A DNA stretch of 64,000 bases from Desulfococcaceae bacterium (lineage in GTDB: Bacteria > Desulfobacterota > Desulfobacteria > Desulfobacterales > Desulfosalsimonadaceae): contig JAQYVU010000003.1 of NCBI GenBank assembly GCA_030145385.1, positions 62,001 to 126,000 on the forward strand, in the 5' to 3' direction. This document shows positions 55,474-64,000 of this stretch, one piece after another (position 1 is the stretch's first letter; each line of letters starts with the position of its first letter). The notes under the pieces were generated by a model that saw only the letters and a program-made list of their open reading frames with translations, was not told the origin of the DNA and made no database searches. Both the position numbers and the translations under genes were made by a program.

Positions 55474-58400
55474 ATGCGGAAAAAGGTTCGGACTTTTATC
55501 AGGATTTTAAGCGTTTTCAAAATCAGCCTGTTGGCCTGTCTGCTTTTTTTACATTCAGGTCAGGCCGTTGGTGCGGAATATTATGTAAATATCACCGGTG
55601 GTATTGATGATGATACAATCAATGACGGTTTAACCCCAACTTCTCCCTGGAAAACCCTGCACTATGCGTTTGGTTCAACAAGCCCGGTGGTTGATAATGA
55701 TATTATCAATGTCCAGGCCGGGACATACAGTTCAGATCCTGTTTCCGGTGAAGATACTTCCCAGCTGGTCATCAGTAAAAACGGACTGAGTGTTTTGGCG
55801 TTCGGGACCGTTGTAGTTGAGTCGTCATCCTTATCCGCAGGGACATGGCTGGTTGGAATCCGGATCAATGCGAACCAGGTGCGTCTCCAGGGCTTGGAAA
55901 TCCGGGGATTTCCGGAGTCAGGGGTTGAAGTAAACGGTGAGCAGAATATTATTGATAACTGCAATATCCATAACAATTCTGGCTATGGGATTCATCTGAA
56001 CACCGGACAGGATAACGCTGTTCAGAATAATTGTGATATTGCCTTTAATTCTTTTGACGGAATTTACATTGGAAGCATTTTAAATGTGATTGATTTTTGT
56101 CATGTTCACGACAACAGCGGATTCGGTATTTATATTGACGGATTCAATGCTTCTGCTTCTGATAATCAGATCATCGGCGATTGTGAAATTTTTCAAAATC
56201 AGATGGGCGGTATTGAGATTTATGACAGCCCGAACAATCTGATCCAGGACAATATTGCAATAGGCGCCGGCATCTATGATAACGGCAGTGCATCCACTGG
56301 AAACGGGATTCATATATCCGGCGCTGCCGCAATCAGTAATGATATCATCAGCAACCGCATTTACCATTCCGGGAACCTTAGCAATGTTCAGGATATTGGT
56401 ATTAATATTGACGGTTCTGTTGCAGCGACAAATATCAATGTGTTGGGCAACACCATTGAAGCGCATACCAATTGCGGCGTTTTGGTTTCAAATTGTGATG
56501 CCGCGATTAAGATCAATAAGTTTGCTGATAACAATAAAGGAATCCGGATAGACGCTAATGGGGGTATTGCAGCACCCCTCATCTGGAGCAATCTTTTTTA
56601 CAGCGGGTCGGGTCAGATGCAGTATGGCATCTATATGGAGACAAATAGCGGCGGGGAAATCATCAGTAGTTCGCAAATTCATCATAATACCATTGACGGA
56701 GCATCAGAAGACGGTATTGAAATCAATGACCTGACATCATCGGCGACCCCGGAAATTTTTTATAATATTATCAGTAATTCTGCCTCAAACGGCATTGACT
56801 ATATTTTCGGAACAGCCGGCCCGGCTGTTGCTTATAACAATGTGTATAATTATGGTTCCGCGGCTGCGGCTTATCAAGGTTTTACCGGGAGTCCGGGGAC
56901 AGGGGATATTATTGGGGTAGATACGGCGCAAAACCCAGGCTACGTAAGTGCCGGCAGCGATTATCATTTGTCTGCCGCATCCCCCTGCATTGATACCATT
57001 CCAGGCTCCAGTGCCCCCGAGGACCTGGATGGCATTTCCCGTCCTCAGGATATTTCAGCGATCAACAATGGCGGTACCTGGGATATGGGGTGTTATGAAT
57101 ATGTCGAGGATTTAACAGATACGGACGGTGACGGCCTGGCGGACGCGATTGAAGTCGCCGGGTGCACGGATCCGAATAATCCGGATTCGGATTTTGACGG
57201 CATTGATGACGGTGTTGAGATTACCGATGGAACCGATCCGTGTGATTCGGATTCGGACGGGGATGGATATACGGATGGGGAAGAAGATCTCTATGGTACG
57301 GACCCCGTAAGTATTGGTATTTATCCAGAATTAACACCCGGAGAGTATTGGGTAGATCCTAACCCCGATGTCCTGGGTTTCGGTACGTCAGCCGGCCCCT
57401 GGAATTCTTTGCACCGGGCGATTCATCATATTAATATGGGTGCCCCGGGCGTATATACGCTTCAGGTGCTGGCCGGCACCTACCAGGTGGAGATTTCCGG
57501 CGGGCGTGAACCGGACGAGGTGCTGTTTATCACCCAGGATAATTTGACCATCCAGGGTGGCGGGATCGGCAATACCATCATCGACGGTACCGGTACTGTC
57601 GATGGCCCCGGCTCCTGGATTGACGGGCTGGATGTTCATGATGCGGCCAATGTGACTATTCTTAATCTTGAAGTCAGAAATTTTCCGGCCAACGGCATTC
57701 ACATGGGCGGCGCGGTCAACAGTATTGTTGAAACCTGCAGCCTGCATGGCAATGTAAACAGCGGGCTTGTGATTGAAGGCGATGGCGGAACGACTCATAG
57801 TTCAGGCAACATCGTCCGGAATGGGTGTGAAATTTACGACAACGGGACAGACACGATATCCGGGGCCGGTATTTACGTTTTCGGCACGGTTTCAGACAAT
57901 ACCGCTGTCTTTAACAACCATATTTATTATTCGGATGATCCGGATTATATCCAGGAAATCGGGGTTAAGATTGACGGGGGCGGGTCCGATAACCAAGTGA
58001 TCGGTAATACGATTTCAGGGCATAATAATATGGGTAACGGGTTCGGCATTGAGGTGTTGAATTCCGATGCCGAAGTAAAGCGGAATATCTTGTTTGATAA
58101 TGCCCAGGGAATCAGGGTGTCTTGTGAGCCCGCAGGAAACGCTGATCCGGAAATCTGGAACAATCTGATTTATGACGGGCCGGATTCTAATATGGACTAT
58201 GGAATTTTCCTGCAAGTGAATGGCGCCGGCGGAGACGTGTCCCCGACGATTTATCACAACACTATCGATGGCGGCGCAAACGATGGCATCTATATTTATG
58301 CGTTAGATGGCAGTGCTTCTCCCAGAATCGAGTTCAACATAATTTCTAAATTTGATGCATACGGGATTAATAATGATGGCGGTTATGGACTGCCGAGTAT

Positions 58401-60651
58401 TGATTTTAACAATGTCTGGGGTAATGCGTCCAGTTATGCGTTCGGATCGGGAGGTCCTAATGCCATCAGTGTGGCACCGGAATACGTTGACGAGACTGCC
58501 GGTGATTATCATCTGCAAAGTACCTCCGGTTGTATTGACGTTATTCCTGTGCCGACTTCGGGCCCGACCCATCCTTTAGGTATTGATCTTGACGGGGTTT
58601 CACGCCCCCAGGGAACCGCTTATGATTCCGGGTGTTATGAAGCCATATCCGAGTTAGCCGAAATTTACTATACGGTGACGTTTGTTGCGGGAACAGGCGG
58701 CAGTATAAACGGTTCTGCCAGTCAAACTGTTTTAGATGGCGGAAACTGCACATCGGTGACCGCAGTGGCGGATACCGGTTATGAATTTACCGGCTGGAGC
58801 GGTTCATATAACGGGACCACCAATCCATTGACCATTACCAATGTGACGTCTGATAAAACCATCACGGCCATTTTTGAACCGGTAATTTTTACAGTAAGCT
58901 TTACAGCGGGCCCCGGCGGCAGTATTTCCGGAAATACAGTGCAATCGATTCTCTCCGGTGGCGGCTGTTCCGAGGTGACTGCGATAGCGGATACCGGTTA
59001 TGAATTTACCGGCTGGAGCGGGGACTATACGGGGATGGGCAATCCTCTGGTCATTGCAAACGTCATCGCCGATAAGAATATCACGGCCAATTTTGAGATC
59101 AAAACCTATGATGTTTCGGTTATATCGGGGGCCAACGGCAGCCTTGACGGCAATGTCGATCAGGAGGTTGTCCATGGTGGTGACACCACCTCAATCACCG
59201 CAGTCCCGGAAACCGGGTTTTATTTTACCGGCTGGAGCGGGGATTATACCGGCATGGAAAATCCGCTGGTGCTTTTAAATGTAACAGCAGGTATGCAACT
59301 TGTCGCGAATTTTGAAATAAATATTTATAATGTAGTTTTTTATGCCGAAGACGGCGGCAGTCTCTCTGGCGAAACAGTGCAGGTGATTGAATATGGGAAA
59401 AGCTGTTCACCGGTAACGGCAATAGCCGGTGGCGGTTATGAATTTACCGGCTGGAGCGGTGATGCGGATTCCACGGACAATTCCCTGACAGTGGAAAATG
59501 TCACATCAGATATGAGCGTGACGGCAAATTTTGCCGCCAATCATTCCCCGGATACCCCTGTGCTGATCAGCCCGGTCGGGAAGGCAGTTGTTGATCAGGG
59601 TGCAGTGACACTAACTGCGGGTGATTTTTATGACCCGGAATCAGATGCGCATATTGAATCAAGATGGCAGATCCGTCGGGCAGGTGAATCAAATTTCTTT
59701 TACAATATCACCTCATCGGCTGATTTAACCGAACATGTGACCGGAAATATCCTTGAAAACGGAGTTAAATATGAATGGCGGGTGGGCTATGTGGATGCGG
59801 GCAGCCGCCTTGCAACCTGGTCTGCCCGGGGAGCTTTTATTGCAGGCAAAGCAGTGGCAGATGAGAATATTCCGGCAATCCCGCCCGGGTTCACCATGAA
59901 AGATTACCGGCTGATGTCATTTATTCAATGGCCAGTGGACTATGACTTTTTAAATATTGTGGATACGCCGACAGGGGCGGACACGGGGATGGAAGATTTT
60001 AAGATCGGGGCGTATAATCCCATGACCGGGGACTATGCGCAATATCCGGATCTTGAAATTGAACCCGGCCGGGCTTACTGGATTCTTGCCAGGTACGGTA
60101 TGAAGCTGGCAATGGAGGGCGTTTTTGTCAGTGTTGACCAGGATTTTCAATTAAATCTGTTATATAATGAAGAGAGCGGAAACGGCTGGAATATGATCGG
60201 CAGCCCCAATAGTGCTTATTATTCATGGGTTGACGTGGAAGTCATTGAAGCCGATGACTCCGGCAACATCATTTACGGCCCGGTTCCGGTTTCAATGCTG
60301 CCGGATAATAATGAATATATTGACAAGCGCATCTGGCGGTGGGAAGGGGATGGCTATGTGTCTGACGATTCCGATGTTTTTGTGATACAACCCTATGAAG
60401 GGGTATGGGTCAAATCAAAAAAGAAAAACATTGCACTGGTTTTTCCGGTTTCATCTCAGGCCGGGCTTTTTGAACTGGCTGCGATAAAAGGAAAAGAAAT
60501 TATAGGGCGCCTATTTAACCGGATCACGCCGGCATATGCTGATACCGCCAGCGGGGATTCCCCGCCCATGCCCATGGGGGTCTCGGATGGCGGTGATTCC
60601 GGCAGTGATTTGGGATGCTTTATTAAGGTGATATCTGAAAAAGAAAATTAG
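55474..60651 (+). CDS. Giant parallel beta-helix / InlB-repeat surface protein
   Basis: 1,725 residues from ATG 55474, chosen because AGGAGG lies at 55463-55468; an in-frame ATG at 55438 has no ribosome site. A signal peptide (ISLLACLLFLHSGQAVGA) is followed by a first right-handed beta-helix (55.85-57.0 kb; NIIDNCNIHNNSGYGIHLN type). Calcium-binding DxDxDG repeats lie at 57.12-57.3 kb, a second beta-helix at 57.35-58.64 kb, and four divergent InlB B-repeats (~70 residues, GYEFTGWSG) at 58.67-59.54 kb. A fibronectin-like segment and a ~180-residue C-terminal domain follow, ending DLGCFIKVISEKEN. The GCFI tail parallels GCFV at the end of the 27172 gene. It is probably an adhesin or carbohydrate-binding surface protein; no lyase active site was recognised. 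Confidence 0.8.
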   Translation: MRKKVRTFIRILSVFKISLLACLLFLHSGQAVGAEYYVNITGGIDDDTINDGLTPTSPWKTLHYAFGSTSPVVDNDIINVQAGTYSSDPVSGEDTSQLVISKNGLSVLAFGTVVVESSSLSAGTWLVGIRINANQVRLQGLEIRGFPESGVEVNGEQNIIDNCNIHNNSGYGIHLNTGQDNAVQNNCDIAFNSFDGIYIGSILNVIDFCHVHDNSGFGIYIDGFNASASDNQIIGDCEIFQNQMGGIEIYDSPNNLIQDNIAIGAGIYDNGSASTGNGIHISGAAAISNDIISNRIYHSGNLSNVQDIGINIDGSVAATNINVLGNTIEAHTNCGVLVSNCDAAIKINKFADNNKGIRIDANGGIAAPLIWSNLFYSGSGQMQYGIYMETNSGGEIISSSQIHHNTIDGASEDGIEINDLTSSATPEIFYNIISNSASNGIDYIFGTAGPAVAYNNVYNYGSAAAAYQGFTGSPGTGDIIGVDTAQNPGYVSAGSDYHLSAASPCIDTIPGSSAPEDLDGISRPQDISAINNGGTWDMGCYEYVEDLTDTDGDGLADAIEVAGCTDPNNPDSDFDGIDDGVEITDGTDPCDSDSDGDGYTDGEEDLYGTDPVSIGIYPELTPGEYWVDPNPDVLGFGTSAGPWNSLHRAIHHINMGAPGVYTLQVLAGTYQVEISGGREPDEVLFITQDNLTIQGGGIGNTIIDGTGTVDGPGSWIDGLDVHDAANVTILNLEVRNFPANGIHMGGAVNSIVETCSLHGNVNSGLVIEGDGGTTHSSGNIVRNGCEIYDNGTDTISGAGIYVFGTVSDNTAVFNNHIYYSDDPDYIQEIGVKIDGGGSDNQVIGNTISGHNNMGNGFGIEVLNSDAEVKRNILFDNAQGIRVSCEPAGNADPEIWNNLIYDGPDSNMDYGIFLQVNGAGGDVSPTIYHNTIDGGANDGIYIYALDGSASPRIEFNIISKFDAYGINNDGGYGLPSIDFNNVWGNASSYAFGSGGPNAISVAPEYVDETAGDYHLQSTSGCIDVIPVPTSGPTHPLGIDLDGVSRPQGTAYDSGCYEAISELAEIYYTVTFVAGTGGSINGSASQTVLDGGNCTSVTAVADTGYEFTGWSGSYNGTTNPLTITNVTSDKTITAIFEPVIFTVSFTAGPGGSISGNTVQSILSGGGCSEVTAIADTGYEFTGWSGDYTGMGNPLVIANVIADKNITANFEIKTYDVSVISGANGSLDGNVDQEVVHGGDTTSITAVPETGFYFTGWSGDYTGMENPLVLLNVTAGMQLVANFEINIYNVVFYAEDGGSLSGETVQVIEYGKSCSPVTAIAGGGYEFTGWSGDADSTDNSLTVENVTSDMSVTANFAANHSPDTPVLISPVGKAVVDQGAVTLTAGDFYDPESDAHIESRWQIRRAGESNFFYNITSSADLTEHVTGNILENGVKYEWRVGYVDAGSRLATWSARGAFIAGKAVADENIPAIPPGFTMKDYRLMSFIQWPVDYDFLNIVDTPTGADTGMEDFKIGAYNPMTGDYAQYPDLEIEPGRAYWILARYGMKLAMEGVFVSVDQDFQLNLLYNEESGNGWNMIGSPNSAYYSWVDVEVIEADDSGNIIYGPVPVSMLPDNNEYIDKRIWRWEGDGYVSDDSDVFVIQPYEGVWVKSKKKNIALVFPVSSQAGLFELAAIKGKEIIGRLFNRITPAYADTASGDSPPMPMGVSDGGDSGSDLGCFIKVISEKEN

Positions 60652-60695
60652 GAACATCTGATTATGAAACAGTAAACAAAAATTTGTGATTTAAG

Positions 60696-60724
60696 ACAAA
60701 ACAGGCTTTTTAAGCCTGTTTTGT
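60696..60724. terminator. Hairpin terminator after the giant adhesin
   Basis: A perfect 13-bp stem, ACAAAACAGGCTT (60696-60708) and AAGCCTGTTTTGT (60712-60724), closes a 3-nt loop 45 nt after the adhesin stop. T-rich flanks on both strands make it probably bidirectional, also serving the convergent trmL-like gene. Confidence 0.85.
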
Positions 60725-60758
60725 TGTTTAAAATCTGTCTGCTGCTTTTGGTTTTGAG

Positions 60759-60869
60759 ATTTTCACGAGTTGGAGCGTTTCAGGAACAAGGCATTTCAGC
60801 GGCAAAGACGTAGTCCTTTACTCTGATGGTTGAATAACGAAGTTCCTGGGCTGCACCGGCTCGTGAGAT
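60759..60869. repeat. 111-nt imperfect palindromic element
   Basis: Left arm ATTTTCACGAGTTGGAGCG and on to CAGGAAC (60759-60787) aligns with the complement of GTTCCTGGGCTGCACCGG through CTCGTGAGAT (60842-60869). The element ends exactly at the stop codon of the trmL-like gene. It encodes nothing and resembles, in size and position, the element at 54237, but its sequence differs. It is probably a dispersed non-autonomous repeat. Confidence 0.65.
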
Positions 60870-61354
60870 TAATATTGGTGAAAGGATGGAAAAGGCCGAA
60901 GGCTTTCATACAGGGCGATGCCCACCGAGGTTGAAAGATTCAGGCTTCTGATCGTATTACGGATGGGGATATGATAGGTGGATTCCTCTTTAAACTGTTT
61001 TCTGATGTTTTCGGGAATCCCTTTGGTTTCAGATCCAAAAATTAAAAAAAGTCTTTGTTGTCGGGGGAGACGCCAGATCGAATTTTTCCCGGTTTTTGTA
61101 AACAGGGCCACTTCATTTATCTCAACATGATTGGACGTGTAAAAGGCTTCAAAGTTATCCCACACGCAAAGCTTGACCATGGGCCAGTAATCCAGTCCGG
61201 CCCGCTTTACTTCCCGGCTGTTTATGGAAAAACCCAGTGGTTTAATCAGGTGCAGATATGCGTCGGTGCCGATGCAGCTTCGCCCGATATTTCCTGTATT
61301 CCAGTGTATTTCCGGGGCGATGAGGACCACGTGACGCTCAATTATGGGATTCAT
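60869..61354 (-). CDS. trmL: tRNA (cytidine/uridine-34 2'-O)-methyltransferase (TrmL family)
   Basis: 161-residue SPOUT methyltransferase that methylates the ribose of the wobble base in certain leucine tRNAs, using SAM. The knot motifs are visible: IHWNTGNIGRSCIGTDAYLH (residues 17-36), LIFGSETKGIPENI near 104 and IPIRNTIRSLNLSTSVGIAL near 129. Length matches TrmL (~157). It is transcribed alone toward the adhesin gene, with a palindromic element abutting its stop. Confidence 0.9.
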   Translation of the reverse strand: MNPIIERHVVLIAPEIHWNTGNIGRSCIGTDAYLHLIKPLGFSINSREVKRAGLDYWPMVKLCVWDNFEAFYTSNHVEINEVALFTKTGKNSIWRLPRQQRLFLIFGSETKGIPENIRKQFKEESTYHIPIRNTIRSLNLSTSVGIALYESLRPFPSFHQY

Positions 61355-61550
61355 TTAATTATTTTTCTATGTAACAATTCAAGTAAGTATTTAATTCTTG
61401 AGCGAAAACCAGAAAATTTTTTCAAGTTCAAGGCGGGCGACCAAATTTTAACTCTGATTTAAAAATCTGAATACATTGAGTATTTTGAGGATTAAAATTT
61501 AGGCCCAACCCAATTATAAAACGGAAATTGGAAAAATTAGCGGTTTCCGA

Positions 61551-62120
61551 TTAAAATGTTCTGGGTTTGCAGATAATTTCCTTGATGCGAAGGTCAAAAA
61601 GATTGGACTGGTGGGCGGGCTTGACGATTAAAGCGGTATCCGCACCCCTGGCTGTTCCGCCGATGGCGATAATATCATTGCCGGTCAATGCACCGGCATC
61701 AGCAGCCATAATTGAAATTTCAACCGCGACTTTGGTCCCGTGACCAAAGAGTCTTAATGTATCGGCAATCAGCAGAACCGGGTAGCTCCCGGTGTATTTT
61801 TTTGCAATGGATCGCTCAACGCCGGAAAGGGCATGGGTGGCCTGGACAACTCTGACACCCTCAACTTCCAGGTCTTTTTGAACATCATCCTTCATGGTTT
61901 TTTTAAAAGGTTCTTTAAAGCCGCAATGATATGTGACCGCCGTAACTTTAAATCCTTTAAATATTTCCATCGCCTTATAAGCTGTTTCCCCGGTGGTTGA
62001 CGCAACGACCACTTCGTTTAACCCCAATTCTTTTCCACGATCATAGGCGAATTCAAGTGTTTGCTGGGTGTTTATTTTTCCCGGCTCTTCAAAGTGCGTG
62101 AATAAGGTTCCCATGCTCAT
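61551..62120 (-). CDS. Pyruvate-kinase alpha/beta (C-terminal) domain protein
   Basis: 189 residues corresponding only to the C-terminal allosteric domain of pyruvate kinase (PK_C), with no catalytic barrel. Typical features are VVVASTTGETAYKAMEIFKG near residue 38, VTYHCGFKEPFKKTM near 80 and the C-terminal IIAIGGTARGADTALIVKPA. Free-standing PK_C proteins are common in anaerobic Deltaproteobacteria and Archaea; their role is not known and binding of a sugar phosphate or nucleotide is a guess. It lies alone between two unrelated genes. Confidence 0.85.
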   Translation of the reverse strand: MSMGTLFTHFEEPGKINTQQTLEFAYDRGKELGLNEVVVASTTGETAYKAMEIFKGFKVTAVTYHCGFKEPFKKTMKDDVQKDLEVEGVRVVQATHALSGVERSIAKKYTGSYPVLLIADTLRLFGHGTKVAVEISIMAADAGALTGNDIIAIGGTARGADTALIVKPAHQSNLFDLRIKEIICKPRTF

Positions 62121-62272
62121 TTGTCAAATCCTTATTGAGGGTTTGTTTTCATGTAAGAGACGCATTATAATACTATTTACAAAAATATATTTTTAATAAA
62201 TATAGAGTATACCGATTGAACCAGTCAAGTTAAAAGCTATTGTCGCAATATGCGCGTAAATGGAGGCAGAAA

Positions 62273-63115
62273 ATGATTGTTGATGTGCATACCCATATAT
62301 TCCCGAAAGATGTCTGCGAACATCGTGAAAATTATTTTAAAGGAGAAGAACCGTTTCAGCTGTTATATGATTCCCCGAAATCCAGATTGATCACGGCCAG
62401 AGAACTGATCCAAACCATGGATGAGAGCGGCGTAGATAAATCGATAACATTCGGCTTTCCCTGGAAAAAGGAGGCGTTTTATCAGCAAAATAATGATGAT
62501 GTCATCGCGTCGGTCAATCAATTTCCGGATCGCTTGATCGGCTTGTGCTGTGTGGATATGTACAGCCCCGGGGCGGTAAAAGAGGTTGAAAGATGTCTTG
62601 ATGCCGGACTTTCCGGCGTCGGAGAACTGGCATTTTATCAGTCCGGAATCGAGTCAGAAGCACTTAAAATGCTTGAACCGGTCATGGCGTTGTGCCGGGG
62701 AAAAAATGTACCGGTCATGATACATACCAATGAACCGGTCGGTCACCAGTATCCGGGAAAAACACCCAATACGCTGGCTCAAATTTATAATCTGGCAAAA
62801 AAATTCCCGGACAACAAGATCATCCTGGCCCATTGGGGCGGCGGAATTTTTTTCTATACAATGCTTAAAAAAGAAGTCAAAGAGACGCTGAAAAATATTT
62901 ATTATGATACGGCCGCATCCCCGTATCTGTATTCACCGGAGATATACCAGGCGGCAATATCAATGGCCGGTACGGATAAAATACTGCTGGGAACCGATTA
63001 TCCGCTGATCAAACCGGCAAGATATTATAAGGAAATGGAAACCGCAAAACTGTCCGAAGATGAGAAGAAAATGATTTGCGGTGAAAATGCCGCACAACTG
63101 TTTAATATCGGATGA
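62273..63115 (+). CDS. Amidohydrolase-family metal-dependent hydrolase
   Basis: 280-residue TIM-barrel hydrolase from ATG 62273, chosen because GGAGG lies 7 nt upstream; the frame is open further upstream but without a ribosome site. Metal motifs are IVDVHTHIFP at the N-terminus, MIHTNEPVGHQYPG near 162, IILAHWGGGIFF near 193 and LLGTDYPLIKPARY near 242. The HxH at the start and D of GTDYP fit the amidohydrolase-2 group, which includes decarboxylases and lactonases. Substrate unknown. Confidence 0.85.
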   Translation: MIVDVHTHIFPKDVCEHRENYFKGEEPFQLLYDSPKSRLITARELIQTMDESGVDKSITFGFPWKKEAFYQQNNDDVIASVNQFPDRLIGLCCVDMYSPGAVKEVERCLDAGLSGVGELAFYQSGIESEALKMLEPVMALCRGKNVPVMIHTNEPVGHQYPGKTPNTLAQIYNLAKKFPDNKIILAHWGGGIFFYTMLKKEVKETLKNIYYDTAASPYLYSPEIYQAAISMAGTDKILLGTDYPLIKPARYYKEMETAKLSEDEKKMICGENAAQLFNIG

Positions 63116-63199
63116 TCCGGTCAAAGATCAAATTCGGCCTTCCAAATAACTCGTCCATAACATTTTAATATAATTGACAAGTTATTTTCTCATGCAGAG

Positions 63200-63319
63200 G
63201 TGGAAAAACACCATGAAAAGTTTTACGAAACCATTCACATTGAATCAAAGGGTGGTTTCCGGAGGCCGGAATTTGCCGTTAAACTGCGTGTTAAAGATAT
63301 GGTGAGAATATTAACATGA
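63200..63319 (+). CDS. Small ORF coupled to the downstream HD gene
   Basis: A 39-residue ORF from GTG 63200 (MEKHHEKFYETIHIESKGGF onward, then FAVKLRVKDMVRILT). The frame is open upstream to a TAA ~45 nt away. Its TGA overlaps the ATG of the next gene (ATGA), which suggests translational coupling. Composition is protein-like (charged, no low-complexity run), but I recognise no family; an overlapping 37-residue frame from ATG 63192 is a less likely alternative. Confidence 0.4.
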   Translation: MEKHHEKFYETIHIESKGGFRRPEFAVKLRVKDMVRILT

Positions 63320-64000
63320 ATTCACTTTATATGAAAATTCACAAGCAGGCGATAAAGATCGCGGAACAATACCCGGATGCGGATTTTTACCAGGATTATC
63401 CGGACCAGGTCGATTTTTCCCTGCAATTTTTTTCAACTGATGCGGTGGTTTGTGCATTATACGATTATGTTGTTGAAAATATCGAAGATGATTTCGGACA
63501 TGGGCTGGATCATGTCCGGAAAGTGGCCCATGATGCCGGAACCCTGGCAATTATCGAAGGGCAGAAATTAGAAGGCGCCGGAACCGGCAAAGAGTTATTC
63601 GGCAGCGAATTAAATCATCGGGTGCGCATGGCCCAGTGTGCCGGGCTTTTGCATGATATCCGGCGAAAATATAAAAACCATGCAAAAGAAGGGGCTGTTT
63701 TTTCAGAAAAAGTGCTTGGGCAGTATCTTTTTCCCAAAGAGGATGTTACCGATATCTGTCTGGCAATCGAGAATCATGAAGCTTTTGGGGACATCAAGGT
63801 GTGCCGAACCCCGGCGGGAGAACTCCTTTCAGACTGTCTCTATGATGCGGATAAATTCCGGTGGGGAACTGAAAATTTTACCCATACGGTATGGGAAATG
63901 GTGTCTTATGCCAATATCCCCATCAAAAAATTTATGAATTTATACCCGCGGGGAATCTCTTTTTTGGAAAAAATCAAGGATACGTTCCGTACCCCCACCG
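63316..64000 (+). CDS. HD-domain protein, 3' end outside the window
   Basis: ATG 63316 overlaps the preceding small ORF by 4 nt (ATGA). The frame stays open to the right edge, giving at least 228 residues. HD metal motifs are HGLDHVRKVAHDAG near residue 62, CAGLLHDIRRKYKNHAK near 111, IENHEAFGDI near 151 and LYDADKFRWG near 175. It is probably a nucleotide or phosphate-ester hydrolase; the segment resembles stand-alone HD proteins and not HD-GYP. Substrate unknown. Confidence 0.8.
   Translation, partial: MNSLYMKIHKQAIKIAEQYPDADFYQDYPDQVDFSLQFFSTDAVVCALYDYVVENIEDDFGHGLDHVRKVAHDAGTLAIIEGQKLEGAGTGKELFGSELNHRVRMAQCAGLLHDIRRKYKNHAKEGAVFSEKVLGQYLFPKEDVTDICLAIENHEAFGDIKVCRTPAGELLSDCLYDADKFRWGTENFTHTVWEMVSYANIPIKKFMNLYPRGISFLEKIKDTFRTPT

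Noticed and set aside
58669-59540. DNA repeats as a mobile or CRISPR element
   Set aside because: They are protein-coding InlB-type repeats in one frame.

Overview
The window looks like a chromosomal segment of a Gram-negative, probably anaerobic Deltaproteobacterium (Desulfobacterota, most likely Desulfobacterales). I infer this from the moderate GC content, a Wza/Wzc-type exopolysaccharide system, several outer-membrane beta-barrels, very large secreted proteins with SdrD-like B repeats, 'choice-of-anchor U' modules and GCF[IV] tails, a Feo iron system with a Fur-FeoA fusion, and long imperfect palindromes at gene ends of a kind I associate with that group. No rRNA, tRNA, CRISPR array or intact transposase was seen.

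Layout. (1) 1-26 kb: an exopolysaccharide locus. The plus strand carries nine sugar transferases, the first cut by the window edge, with a sulfotransferase, a Wzy-like polymerase, a WcaF-like acyltransferase and a WecA/MraY-type lipid-carrier sugar-phosphate transferase. A nucleotidyltransferase pseudogene interrupted by a stop codon follows. The convergent minus-strand block carries an O-antigen-ligase/TPR protein, a PHP phosphatase (CpsB type), a Wzc-type tyrosine kinase/chain-length protein, a Wza-type export protein, a DUF11-plus-beta-barrel outer-membrane protein and a small secreted unknown. (2) 26-40.7 kb: an AT-rich gap, then a secreted protein with a cohesin-like domain and a giant (about 3,500 residue) secreted protein with about ten B repeats, a GEVED domain, a dockerin-like segment and a C-terminal gingipain-type (C25) protease. 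(3) 40.7-43.7 kb: a compact five-gene RiPP-type operon starting 25 nt after the giant protease: PqqD-like recognition protein, radical SAM/SPASM enzyme, a 64-residue Cys/Pro/Gly-rich precursor ending in Ser, an HPr-kinase-like protein and an S26-type peptidase. This is the strongest candidate for an undescribed system. (4) 43.9-47.1 kb: Fur-FeoA fusion, FeoA and FeoB behind a good promoter with an inverted repeat. (5) 47.2-52.4 kb: ClpB on the minus strand, an HD-GYP protein with a GAF domain, and a second HD protein. (6) 52.7-60.7 kb: a TPR/beta-barrel protein, a FecR-domain protein and a 1,725-residue parallel beta-helix/InlB-repeat adhesin, a likely surface-display locus. (7) 60.9-64 kb: TrmL-like tRNA methyltransferase, a pyruvate-kinase C-terminal-domain protein, an amidohydrolase, a small ORF and an HD protein running off the right edge.

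How they work together. Regions 1, 2 and 6 point to an elaborate cell surface: a probably sulfated exopolysaccharide with tyrosine-kinase-controlled export, plus giant repeat proteins, one carrying a protease. The RiPP operon sits directly behind the giant protease and may belong to the same envelope programme, but that link rests only on adjacency. Domain calls are from reading motifs by eye; no database search was run.
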